Shown here: positions 1 through 4,512 of the stretch, one piece after another
Layout of the letters: every line of letters starts with the position of its first letter
How positions within the stretch are numbered: the stretch's first letter is position 1
Assembly (NCBI GenBank): GCA_937919295.1
Contig: CALFRX010000184.1
Location: forward strand, 1-7,449
DNA: 7,449 nucleotides
Reading direction: 5' to 3'
Origin: an uncultured Peptococcaceae bacterium
Lineage (GTDB): Bacteria > Bacillota > Dehalobacteriia > UBA7702
The notes under the pieces: model-generated
The model's database searches: none
Seen by the model: only the letters and a program-made list of their open reading frames with translations
Told to the model about the DNA's origin: nothing
Position numbers and translations under genes: made by a program

Positions 1-447
1 CAGACCGATACCGGTAAGGCCGGCGTTTTTCACTTGGCAGGCAGATTCCTCGTCCACTTTCCTTTTGATCCACTCAAAGGCTCTTCCCGAAGTCAATTTA
101 CCGAGCACGGTTTCTCTGTCAAGCCCGAGGATTTCACTGAGCGTCGCCGCGATGGCCGGGGCTTCATCGCTGTCGATCTCCGTGGGGGAAGCATAAACGG
201 AATCCACGGAGACGCTAACGGCGAGAATATTGCCGTTTCTATCATAAATCGTGCCGCGTCCCGCTTCCACCGGGACTTCTCTCATTTGCTGATCTTTCCC
301 TTTCTCCGCCAAATCTTCGGCGGCGAAAACCTGTAGATAAAAGAGGCGGAAAAAAACAGCGAAAAATAGAAGGCTGAATAATAAGAAAATCAGCGTTGTC
401 CGTTTCCTCAGGCACAAGGAAACTCTACTGCTTTTGTTTTGTTCCAC
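1..447 (-). CDS. ftsI: Class B penicillin-binding protein, FtsI/PBP2 (or SpoVD) type, N-terminal part
   Basis: This is the first 149 codons of a septal peptidoglycan transpeptidase; the gene runs off the low-coordinate edge. It starts at GTG 447-445, preceded by AGGTGG with a 6-nt spacer and by an in-frame stop just upstream. A short cytoplasmic basic segment (RKR, about residues 14-16) leads into one hydrophobic membrane segment (about 18-37). Residues 64-78 read RGTIYDRNGNILAVS, the conserved start of the PBP dimerisation/pedestal domain. The transpeptidase motifs (SxxK, SxN, KTG) lie outside the window. Its place directly after ftsL in the mraZ-rsmH-ftsL order is that of ftsI/pbpB in Firmicutes. 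A sporulation paralogue (SpoVD) has the same N-terminal layout and cannot be excluded without the C-terminus, where PASTA domains would help decide. The family call is firm; the exact paralogue is inferred from context. Confidence 0.9.
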   Translation of the reverse strand, partial: MEQNKSSRVSLCLRKRTTLIFLLFSLLFFAVFFRLFYLQVFAAEDLAEKGKDQQMREVPVEAGRGTIYDRNGNILAVSVSVDSVYASPTEIDSDEAPAIAATLSEILGLDRETVLGKLTSGRAFEWIKRKVDEESACQVKNAGLTGIGL

Positions 448-514
448 GATGTTCCACCTGCCTTACGCTGTCCTTTGAACAAAACGGTTTCCTCTTGTCT
501 GCACATACTATTTA

Positions 515-520
515 ATTATA
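515..520 (-). promoter_or_regulatory. Possible internal promoter (-10 TATAAT) for the PBP gene
   Basis: The minus strand reads a perfect TATAAT here, about 68 nt upstream of the PBP GTG start. The hexamer 17 nt further upstream (TGTATT) is a poor -35, so the promoter is only a candidate. If active, it would let the PBP gene be transcribed apart from mraZ-rsmH-ftsL. Confidence 0.35.
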
Positions 521-524
521 CAAC

Positions 525-574
525 AAAATGCCGCCGGAATACATAAAAACTTTTATAAATTCCCGCCGCATTTT
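525..574. repeat. Imperfect inverted repeat between ftsL and the PBP gene
   Basis: Arms 525-539 (AAAATGCCGCCGGAA) and 560-574 (TTCCCGCCGCATTTT) match at 13 of 15 positions when one is reverse-complemented. A smaller dyad lies inside the loop (543-547 with 552-556). There is no clean U tail on the minus strand, so it is not a typical terminator. It could be an mRNA processing or protection hairpin, or a small palindromic repeat element. It lies just upstream of the TATAAT box. Confidence 0.5.
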
Positions 575-606
575 GAAATCTTGTTTTCTACCGCAGCTTT
601 TCCCTT

Positions 607-1002
607 TTACGATCCGGGGAAAAGGCGTTTGAACACAGAGAAGATGCCGTAACCTTCGGCGCTTTTTGTTTTTTCTTTTGTTTTTTCTGCTGAATCCGGG
701 GCAGCTTTTGCCGTCGTATAGTAAACGATGTCTGCCTCCCCTGCCTGAACCATACCGAGTTCCCTGCGGGCGACCTCTTCGATGCGCCGCGTTGAGGATA
801 GTTTCGCGATTTCCGTTTTCAACGCTGCGTTTTCTCTTTCCACTGCTGCCGTGTCATTTTTTAAATCCGTCAGATCTTTTCCTTTTGCCTGCATCAAAGC
901 ATCACAATAGATATAACCCACCGCCAGGATCAGCGTCAGCAACATAAAAAACAAAGGCCGCGCAACCATGGCAAAAGACGATCTTTTTTTCGTATGCATC
1001 AC
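607..1002 (-). CDS. ftsL: Cell division protein FtsL (FtsL/DivIC family)
   Basis: A 131-residue bitopic membrane protein of the divisome; in the family it forms a coiled-coil complex with DivIB/FtsQ and DivIC/FtsB that controls septal peptidoglycan synthesis. A basic cytoplasmic N-terminus is followed by one membrane helix (about residues 15-33), then a heptad-rich coiled coil (about 38-70) and the family-like stretch RRIEEVARRELGM (about 72-84). The tail is Lys/Glu/Ser-rich and probably disordered. Sequence identity in this family is low, so the call rests on architecture plus position between rsmH and the PBP gene. The start is uncertain: GTG 1002 is followed directly by ATG 999, 6 nt after the rsmH stop, and neither has a well-spaced Shine-Dalgarno. 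Translational coupling to rsmH is likely. ATG at residue 12 is another option. Confidence 0.88.
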   Translation of the reverse strand: MMHTKKRSSFAMVARPLFFMLLTLILAVGYIYCDALMQAKGKDLTDLKNDTAAVERENAALKTEIAKLSSTRRIEEVARRELGMVQAGEADIVYYTTAKAAPDSAEKTKEKTKSAEGYGIFSVFKRLFPGS

Positions 1003-1008
1003 CTGCCG

Positions 1009-1947
1009 TCAAATTCTCATGGCGACCCGTAGTTTTGCGCTGCGGGCCCTGGGGTTCTCTGTCAATTCCGCTTCTCCTGCCGTAATCGGTTTTCTCACGG
1101 TAATTTTCATCAGCTGTTCTTTGTTGCAGGTACAAACCACCTGGGACGGCGGGCAGATACAATCCGCCGCCAAATACTTCATGGTTTCTTTCACAATGCG
1201 GTCTTCCAGGGAATGAAAACTGATCACCGCTAAGATTCCGCCGGGGTTTAGGTGGCGGGCGGCGACTTCCATGGTGGGCGCGATGATCTGCAATTCGTTG
1301 TTGACGGCGATTCTCAGGGCCTGAAAGGTCTTTTTCGCCGGATGGTGTCCTGCTTCCCGGGCTTTTTTGGGAATGGCGGCTTTGATGATCTCCACCAGTT
1401 CGCCGGTGGTCTCAATGGGTTGCTTTTCTCTGCGTTCTTTGATAAAGGCGGCAATCCGCTTGGCCCAGCGTTCTTCCCCATAGCGGTAAATCAGCTGCGA
1501 TAACTCCTCTTCGGGCAGATTGTTCACGAGATCTTTTGCCGTCAGTGTTTTGCCTTCCCGGTTCATGCGCATATCAAGTGTCGCGTCCTGCTGATAGGAA
1601 AATCCCCGTTCTGCTTGGTCAAGCTGGGGAGAAGAGATGCCGAGATCCATCAGTACGCCATCGACTTTGGAGATATTTAGCTTCGACAGGATATCCTTTA
1701 GATTGCAAAAGTTATCCCAAACAAAAATAGCCCGGCCACCGTAAGGCGCGAGCCGTTTTGCCGAAGCCTTAATGGCTTCCATGTCCTGATCGATGCCGAT
1801 GACCCTTGTTTCAGCCCCGCTCAAGAGAATTGCTTCGCTGTGGCCGCCTCCGCCCATGGTACAATCGACATAAATTCCGTCTTTTTTGGTGACAAGTTCC
1901 CCTATGGTCTCACGAAGCAATACCGGTTGATGCGAAAACTGACTCAT
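1009..1947 (-). CDS. rsmH: 16S rRNA (cytosine(1402)-N(4))-methyltransferase RsmH (MraW)
   Basis: A full-length 312-residue S-adenosylmethionine-dependent enzyme that methylates N4 of C1402 in 16S rRNA, in the ribosomal P site. Visible family signatures are the N-terminal HQPVLLRE (6-13), the SAM-binding loop DCTMGGGGHSEAI (28-40), VLMDLGISSPQLD, the RGFSY segment, AVISFHSLEDRIVK and the C-terminal NPRARSAKLR. Length matches the family's usual size of about 310. The ATG at 1947 has an AAGGAG (1953-1958) with a 5-nt spacer. It lies 34 nt downstream of mraZ and 6 nt upstream of ftsL, so it belongs to one transcription unit with them. Nothing in the protein looks damaged. Confidence 0.98.
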   Translation of the reverse strand: MSQFSHQPVLLRETIGELVTKKDGIYVDCTMGGGGHSEAILLSGAETRVIGIDQDMEAIKASAKRLAPYGGRAIFVWDNFCNLKDILSKLNISKVDGVLMDLGISSPQLDQAERGFSYQQDATLDMRMNREGKTLTAKDLVNNLPEEELSQLIYRYGEERWAKRIAAFIKERREKQPIETTGELVEIIKAAIPKKAREAGHHPAKKTFQALRIAVNNELQIIAPTMEVAARHLNPGGILAVISFHSLEDRIVKETMKYLAADCICPPSQVVCTCNKEQLMKITVRKPITAGEAELTENPRARSAKLRVAMRI

Positions 1948-1981
1948 AGTATCTCCTTGACTTTTCAGAAATCATCTTTTC

Positions 1982-2428
1982 TCAAATATCAAATATTTCC
2001 ATTCCTTCGCTGACGTCCATTGATTCCGCGTTATCATCACAGTAAGCGTTCCATTTTTCAGCGGCCCAGATTTCCACTCGGTTGGCCACGCCGATGACGG
2101 TAACATCCATTTTATCGGTAAGTCCGGCGTATTCTCTCAAGGTCGGCGGCACGAGGACGCGACCCATGGCATCGGTTTCCCCTTCGTCGGCGGAAGAAAA
2201 GAAATTACGCACAAAAGCCCTATACTGGGCTTTGGAAAAAACTTCGCTATTTTCAATGCGCTCCTCCACCCGTTCCCATTCTTCCATGGGATAGGCGTAG
2301 AGACATTGGTCAGGTCCTTTGGAAAACATGAAATGTTCTCCCAATCCTTCTCGGAATTTGGCAGGGATACTCATGCGCCCTTTTTTATCAATGGTATGAT
2401 GATATTCGCCTCTGAATCGGGAAGCCAC
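1982..2428 (-). CDS. mraZ: Transcriptional regulator MraZ
   Basis: A 148-residue DNA-binding protein that autoregulates the division-cell-wall cluster. It has two tandem SpoVT/AbrB-like modules: the first with GEYHHTIDKKGRMSIPAKFRE (split here as GEYHHTIDKKG and RMSIPAKFRE, about residues 7-27), the second with DEGETDAMGRVLVPPTLREY (about 80-99). The family assembles into ring-shaped oligomers that contact regularly spaced repeats. The start is GTG 2428-2426, with AGGAGGG at 2434-2440 and a 5-nt spacer. Four repeats with 10-nt spacing at 2797-2830 are its probable operator. An intrinsic terminator ends 4 nt before the ribosome binding site, implying an extra layer of control. The tail after about residue 130 is acidic. 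Confidence 0.97.
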   Translation of the reverse strand: MASRFRGEYHHTIDKKGRMSIPAKFREGLGEHFMFSKGPDQCLYAYPMEEWERVEERIENSEVFSKAQYRAFVRNFFSSADEGETDAMGRVLVPPTLREYAGLTDKMDVTVIGVANRVEIWAAEKWNAYCDDNAESMDVSEGMEIFDI

Positions 2429-2796
2429 GGTATCCCTCCTTTCGAAAAAAATCCTGCCCTCTCTTCATCGATGGGCAGGCAAGGGCGGAACCTCGGGCAG
2501 CTCCTCCCTTGCAGTTCTTTCCGCCGTCGTACTTTGCTGACTGTTCTTCTTCGCTCAACGGCTTTGCAGTTTTTCACTTTCTCTTTTAGGAGCAATTTGG
2601 AGCAATTGGCAGTTCCAAAAATTATGTCGTTTCTTTGTTTTTCCCGCTTTTACGTTTTTCTGACGGGAATGGGGTTTTCCCCGGTCTGTTGTTGGGTGCA
2701 GTTTTTTCTTTTTTTCTTAGGTTTTGCTTTTAAAGCTTTTATCTCTCGTAGAAAATGTGTTACAATAAAAAAGTTCCAAGTGTCTCTAAATTTTAT
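2429..2796 (-). promoter_or_regulatory. Long mraZ leader (5' untranslated region)
   Basis: If transcription starts from the promoter at 2839-2867, the mraZ leader is about 400 nt. It has no open frame with a good ribosome binding site. Features seen on the minus strand, in order of transcription, are a GGGG-AAAA-CCCC hairpin (2671-2682), a tandem TTGCTCC repeat near 2586-2602, a stem GCCGTTG/CGACGGC with one G-U pair, a stem GCAAGGG/CCCTTGC (2506-2512 with 2479-2485), and the terminator hairpin at 2445-2479. I could not match it to a known riboswitch, T-box or RNase P RNA. Confidence 0.55.
2445..2479 (-). terminator. Intrinsic terminator (attenuator) just before mraZ
   Basis: On the minus strand CCTGCCC (2479-2473) and GGGCAGG (2459-2453) form a perfect 7-bp GC-rich stem with a 13-nt loop, followed by A and seven T (2451-2445). 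The mraZ Shine-Dalgarno begins 4 nt later. A terminator here can only act on mraZ and what follows it, so it is best read as an attenuator. A preceding hairpin (2479-2512) shares one base with its 5' arm and could compete or stack with it. Confidence 0.75.
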
Positions 2797-2819
2797 CCAC
2801 TTCTTACCACTCTTTGCAA
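2790..2819 (-). promoter_or_regulatory. Possible second mraZ promoter inside the MraZ repeats
   Basis: The minus strand reads TTGCAA (2814-2819), an 18-nt spacer and TAAAAT (2790-2795). The -35 match is 4/6 and the -10 match 5/6. The -35 coincides with the one repeat that deviates from GTGG (GTTG). It is weaker than the upstream promoter, and I list it as an alternative. Confidence 0.35.
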
Positions 2820-2830
2820 CTTTTAACCAC
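2797..2830 (-). promoter_or_regulatory. MraZ-binding repeats (mraZ operator)
   Basis: On the minus strand GTGG occurs at 2830-2827, GTTG at 2820-2817, GTGG at 2810-2807 and GTGG at 2800-2797. The four units have an exact 10-nt period and a purine-rich AAAAG/AAGAG lead-in. MraZ family operators are short direct repeats (TGGG-type in E. coli, AAAGTG-type in Mycoplasma) spaced one helical turn apart, upstream of mraZ. The match in motif, period and place is strong. The repeats begin just downstream of the -10 of the upstream promoter and overlap the candidate second promoter, so bound MraZ could block initiation or elongation. Confidence 0.85.
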
Positions 2831-2838
2831 TTTTCTAT

Positions 2839-2867
2839 ATAGTAAACCATAAAAATAAATTTGTAAA
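2839..2867 (-). promoter_or_regulatory. Promoter of the mraZ division-cell-wall operon
   Basis: The minus strand reads TTTACA (2862-2867), a 17-nt AT-rich spacer and TACTAT (2839-2844): 5/6 and 4/6 matches to the housekeeping consensus at ideal spacing. The DNA upstream (about 2868-2900) is A/T tracts resembling an UP element. The MraZ repeats begin about 9 nt after the -10 box. Confidence 0.65.
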
Positions 2868-2934
2868 GAGCTTTTTTGAAAAAACTTAAATTTTTTTCAT
2901 AAATGAGCAATATCGCCCCCATTGATGGATCATT

Positions 2935-3078
2935 TCATCGGCGCAAAGACCGCAAACCCCTTTGCGCATTAATTTTGGCACTGCTATCGATGATACCATC
3001 CCCTTCTTTTTCCCCGACAAAGGAAAAGACGGCAAAACCTTTGCTGTCTGCCACTGCTTGGTTGAATTCCCGGTAGCA
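2935..3078 (-). CDS. Possible small coding remnant, function unknown
   Basis: An open frame of 47 codons between two stops on the minus strand, ending at TGA 2937-2935. The stretch reads like protein, for example GFAVFSFVGEKEGDGIID, with a basic end QRGLRSLRR. The only internal start is GTG 3054-3052, without a Shine-Dalgarno, which would give 39 residues. It may be the tail of a gene decayed before the insertion sequence arrived, or chance. I do not recognise the family. The last 8 sense codons overlap the hairpin at 2941-2967. Confidence 0.2.
   Translation of the reverse strand, partial: CYREFNQAVADSKGFAVFSFVGEKEGDGIIDSSAKINAQRGLRSLRR
2941..2967. repeat. Hairpin-forming inverted repeat upstream of the mraZ promoter
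   Basis: GCGCAAAG (2941-2948) and CTTTGCGC (2960-2967) are perfect 8-bp arms with an 11-nt loop. Neither strand has a strong U tail directly after it (the plus strand has ATTAATTTT), so its role as a terminator is doubtful. Confidence 0.4.
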
Positions 3079-3095
3079 TTAAAATAAAATCATTT

Positions 3096-3118
3096 GTTTC
3101 GCACGCTCCGTGCGAAAC
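3096..3118 (-). terminator. Perfect 10-bp hairpin, possible second terminator
   Basis: GTTTCGCACG (3096-3105) and CGTGCGAAAC (3109-3118) pair perfectly around a 3-nt loop. On the minus strand it is followed by a loosely T-rich stretch (AAATGATTTTATTTT), a weak tail. It lies 17 nt downstream of the U-run of the interrupted terminator (3136-3142) and might be a back-up stop between the upstream genes and the mraZ promoter. Confidence 0.45.
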
Positions 3119-3135
3119 TGGCTCAAGCCGTAAAT

Positions 3136-3155
3136 AAAAAAAGGTCGGCTTCTGA
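3136..3155 (-). terminator. 3' half of an intrinsic terminator split by the insertion sequence
   Basis: On the minus strand this is TCAGAAGCCGAC (3155-3144), then C and seven T (3142-3136). Its partner arm GTCGGTTTCTGA lies at 4457-4446, on the other side of the insertion sequence. Removing the element and one TTT copy rejoins them into a 12-bp stem (one G-U pair) with the 5-nt loop CAAAA and a strong U tail. Confidence 0.8.
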
Positions 3156-3158
3156 TTT
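3156..3158. repeat. Probable 3-bp target duplication (TTT), right side
   Basis: TTT at 3156-3158 matches TTT at 4441-4443 on the other side of the element. Three bases fits the 3-4 bp duplications of IS3-family elements. Being a homopolymer in a T-run, it is weak evidence by itself. Confidence 0.45.
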
Positions 3159-3184
3159 TGAAGTGACCCCAAAAAGTTAGACAG
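3159..3184. repeat. Right terminal inverted repeat of the insertion sequence
   Basis: TGAAGTGACCCC then AAAAAGTTAGACAG, pairing with the left end at 4415-4440. It lies 7 nt beyond the orfB stop codon. Confidence 0.8.
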
Positions 3185-3191
3185 GAAAAAG

Positions 3192-4034
3192 TTAAGAAGC
3201 GCAAAGGGCTTGTTGTCTGTGCAAAGCAGGTGGCAAGCCCTTTAGCTTTGCCTTAATACGGCGGTTGTTGTAATAATCAAGATAGTTCACAAGCTCAGCC
3301 TTAAAGTGTTCCATGGACTCAAATTCCTGTAAATACAGCAGCTCACTTTTGAGATGCCCAAAGAAGCTTTCAATCACTGCATTGTCCAAACAGTTGCCCT
3401 TTCTGCTCATACTTTGGCGAATTCCTTTCTTTTCCAGCATGCGCTGGTATTGTTTATGTTGATACTGCCAGCCTTGGTCAGAGTGAAGAATGAGTCCTGT
3501 ATCATCGGGTATTTTCTGGAAGGCCTTATCCAGCATGGTTGTCACCATAGATAATATCGGTCTGACTGAAATAGTATAACTGACAATATCCCGGCTGCAC
3601 AGATCAAGGATTGGTGACAGGTAAAGCTTCTGTCCAAACAGATGAAACTCGGTTACATCCGTTACCCATTTTTGATTCGGCTTTTCCGCCTCAAAGTTTC
3701 TCTTTAGCAGATTTGGCGCAACCTTTCCCGCTTTACCCTTGTACGATCTGTACTTCTTCCTCCGCACCCGGCAAACAAGGGCAAGCTCTCTCATCAATCG
3801 CCGGACGGTCTTATGGTTAAGTCCAAGGCCACGGTTGCGCAGTTCCATGGTAATGCGCCGGTATCCCCATCTGCCCCTGTTTTCATGAAAGATGGCAGTG
3901 ATTTCTACTTTCTCTTTGCTGTATTTGTCCGGCTGCGCCTGTCCTTTGGCATGGTAGTAGTAGGTGGAGCGAGGTATTTGAGCGATGGACAGTAGGATTT
4001 CTAAAGAATGTGTTTGCCTCAGCTTCTGAATCAC
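3192..4034 (-). CDS. IS3-family transposase OrfB (DDE integrase domain)
   Basis: A 280-residue catalytic subunit of the transposase, with the retroviral-integrase fold. An N-terminal HTH-like segment (about 40-90; RGRWGYRRI, NHKTVRRLM) precedes the rve core. The catalytic triad is visible: D126 in WVTDVTEF, D186 in HSDQGWQY and E222 in NAVIESFFGHLKSE, with exactly 35 residues between the second D and E. The C-terminal YYNNRRIKAKLKGLPP motif is also typical. The listed start is GTG 4034, whose last two bases begin the orfA TGA (GTGA overlap). In this family the active enzyme is an OrfAB fusion made by -1 frameshifting, and the frame is right for that. Nothing is truncated. It may also be made on its own by translational coupling. 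Confidence 0.95.
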   Translation of the reverse strand: MIQKLRQTHSLEILLSIAQIPRSTYYYHAKGQAQPDKYSKEKVEITAIFHENRGRWGYRRITMELRNRGLGLNHKTVRRLMRELALVCRVRRKKYRSYKGKAGKVAPNLLKRNFEAEKPNQKWVTDVTEFHLFGQKLYLSPILDLCSRDIVSYTISVRPILSMVTTMLDKAFQKIPDDTGLILHSDQGWQYQHKQYQRMLEKKGIRQSMSRKGNCLDNAVIESFFGHLKSELLYLQEFESMEHFKAELVNYLDYYNNRRIKAKLKGLPPALHRQQALCAS

Positions 4035-4381
4035 CTGCGTTTTTTGGGCCGGCGTCGCTCGTCTCTCAAAACTAAGGCTTGCAAGTTTTTTAGGTAGTCA
4101 TTCTCCGCACGAAGCCGCTGGTTTTCTGTGATCAAGTCTTCTTCCACTTGTTTATCCAGCTTTGGAGGACGCCCCTTGCTGCTACGGCCTCGGTTCTCCA
4201 CCAGAAATCCTTCTGGCCCCTCCGTTAAATAGATTCTCTCCCAGTGCTGTATTCGATCATGGCTATTGATCTCAAATCTACGTGCTGTTTCTTTGTAATT
4301 AAGCCCTTCTTCACGCATCGTCTCTATGACATGTTTCTTAAATTCCGCGGTGTATCTTTTATTCGGAACTCCCTTTGGCAT
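4031..4381 (-). CDS. IS3-family transposase OrfA (helix-turn-helix protein)
   Basis: A 116-residue protein that recognises the IS ends and joins OrfB in the fusion transposase. The start ATG 4381-4379 (MPKGVPNKRYTAEFKK) is preceded by GGGGTG with a 5-nt spacer. The frame stays open upstream, but a longer version would begin outside the element. An N-terminal helix-turn-helix (about 8-50, KETARRFEI) is followed by a leucine-zipper-like coiled coil near the end (LITENQRLRAENDYLKNLQA) and a basic tail RRRPKKRR. A run of six A (4045-4040 on the minus strand) just before the stop is the likely slippage site for -1 frameshifting into orfB. In the orfA frame it reads AAA AAA CGC, so it is not in the phase of the canonical A AAA AAG heptamer of this family. 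Confidence 0.93.
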   Translation of the reverse strand: MPKGVPNKRYTAEFKKHVIETMREEGLNYKETARRFEINSHDRIQHWERIYLTEGPEGFLVENRGRSSKGRPPKLDKQVEEDLITENQRLRAENDYLKNLQALVLRDERRRPKKRR

Positions 4382-4386
4382 AAAAT

Positions 4387-4433
4387 CACCCCAATCGTTA
4401 TTTAGTATACCATACTGTCTAACAATTGGGGTG
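4387..4433 (-). promoter_or_regulatory. Long hairpin covering the orfA promoter and ribosome binding site
   Basis: CACCCCAATCGTTA (4387-4400) and TAACAATTGGGGTG (4420-4433) are 14-nt arms with one mismatch, and AGTAT/ATACT (4404-4408, 4412-4416) pair inside them. The mRNA arm nearest orfA contains its GGGGTG ribosome binding site. Only transcripts begun outside the element carry both arms, so only these should fold and hide the site. Confidence 0.7.
4404..4412 (-). promoter_or_regulatory. orfA promoter (extended -10)
   Basis: The minus strand reads TGG then TATACT, an extended -10 box with a 5/6 hexamer match. I see no good -35 at the right spacing. Transcription would start near 4397, inside the orfA-side arm of the hairpin, leaving a leader of about 16 nt with the ribosome binding site exposed. 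Confidence 0.55.
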
Positions 4434-4440
4434 CAGTTCA
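4415..4440. repeat. Left terminal inverted repeat of the insertion sequence
   Basis: On the minus strand TGAACTGCACCCC then AATTGTTAGACAG; it pairs with 3159-3184. Its inner part also forms one arm of the regulatory hairpin. Confidence 0.8.
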
Positions 4441-4443
4441 TTT
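4441..4443. repeat. Probable 3-bp target duplication (TTT), left side
   Basis: TTT adjoining the left end of the element, matching 3156-3158. Confidence 0.45.
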
Positions 4444-4445
4444 TG

Positions 4446-4457
4446 TCAGAAACCGAC
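4446..4457 (-). terminator. 5' half of the split intrinsic terminator
   Basis: GTCGGTTTCTGA on the minus strand (4457-4446), about 56 nt after the stop codon of the 247-residue gene, exactly where that gene's terminator would be expected. Its partner and U tail lie at 3155-3136. Confidence 0.8.
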
Positions 4458-4512
4458 TCTATTTTGCGGGGCATTTTCATGTAGAAGCCCTTTTCACCAA
4501 GATCACTATCGT

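Larger units (their letters stand above)
448..606. other. ftsL-PBP intergenic gap
   Basis: A 159-nt non-coding gap inside an otherwise tight cluster. It holds an imperfect inverted repeat (525-574), a TATAAT box on the minus strand (515-520) and the PBP ribosome binding site. No open frame with a credible start was seen. Confidence 0.6.
3159..4440 (-). mobile_element. Complete IS3-family (IS150-like) insertion sequence, 1282 bp
   Basis: Both ends start TGAA(C/G)TG and carry 26-bp imperfect inverted repeats: 4440-4415 on the minus strand (TGAACTGCACCCCAATT then GTTAGACAG) and 3159-3184 on the plus strand (TGAAGTGACCCCAAAAA then GTTAGACAG). Inside are orfA and orfB in the usual IS3 arrangement, with orfB in the -1 frame and overlapping the end of orfA. 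Both frames are intact and the DD(35)E triad is present, so the element could be active. It is flanked by TTT on each side. The terminal sequence and protein types point to the IS150 group, but I cannot name the element. It lies in the loop of a host terminator. Confidence 0.92.

Noticed and set aside
34..336. Plus-strand open frame over the PBP gene
   Set aside because: It is antisense to a clear PBP N-terminus with RGTIYDRNG on the minus strand.
2371..2595. Minus-strand 74-residue frame in the mraZ leader
   Set aside because: It uses a TTG start without a ribosome binding site and reads through the terminator hairpin into mraZ in another frame.
2429..2796. T-box, known riboswitch or RNase P RNA in the mraZ leader
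   Set aside because: I looked for their conserved core sequences and did not find them; the leader stays unassigned.
2306..2842. Plus-strand open frame of 178 residues across the mraZ start and leader
   Set aside because: Antisense to mraZ and to its operator and terminator; Phe-rich composition with no domain-like pattern.
2650..2922. Minus-strand 90-residue frame upstream of mraZ
   Set aside because: It covers the promoter and MraZ repeats, is Lys/Phe-rich as expected from A/T tracts, and has no good ribosome binding site.
2984..3172. Minus-strand 62-residue frame crossing the right end of the insertion sequence
   Set aside because: It spans the element border and the terminator half; the composition does not look like protein.
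4382..4480. N-terminal extension of OrfA from an upstream ATG
   Set aside because: It would begin outside the element in the terminator region; the inner ATG at 4381 has the ribosome binding site and the family-like start.
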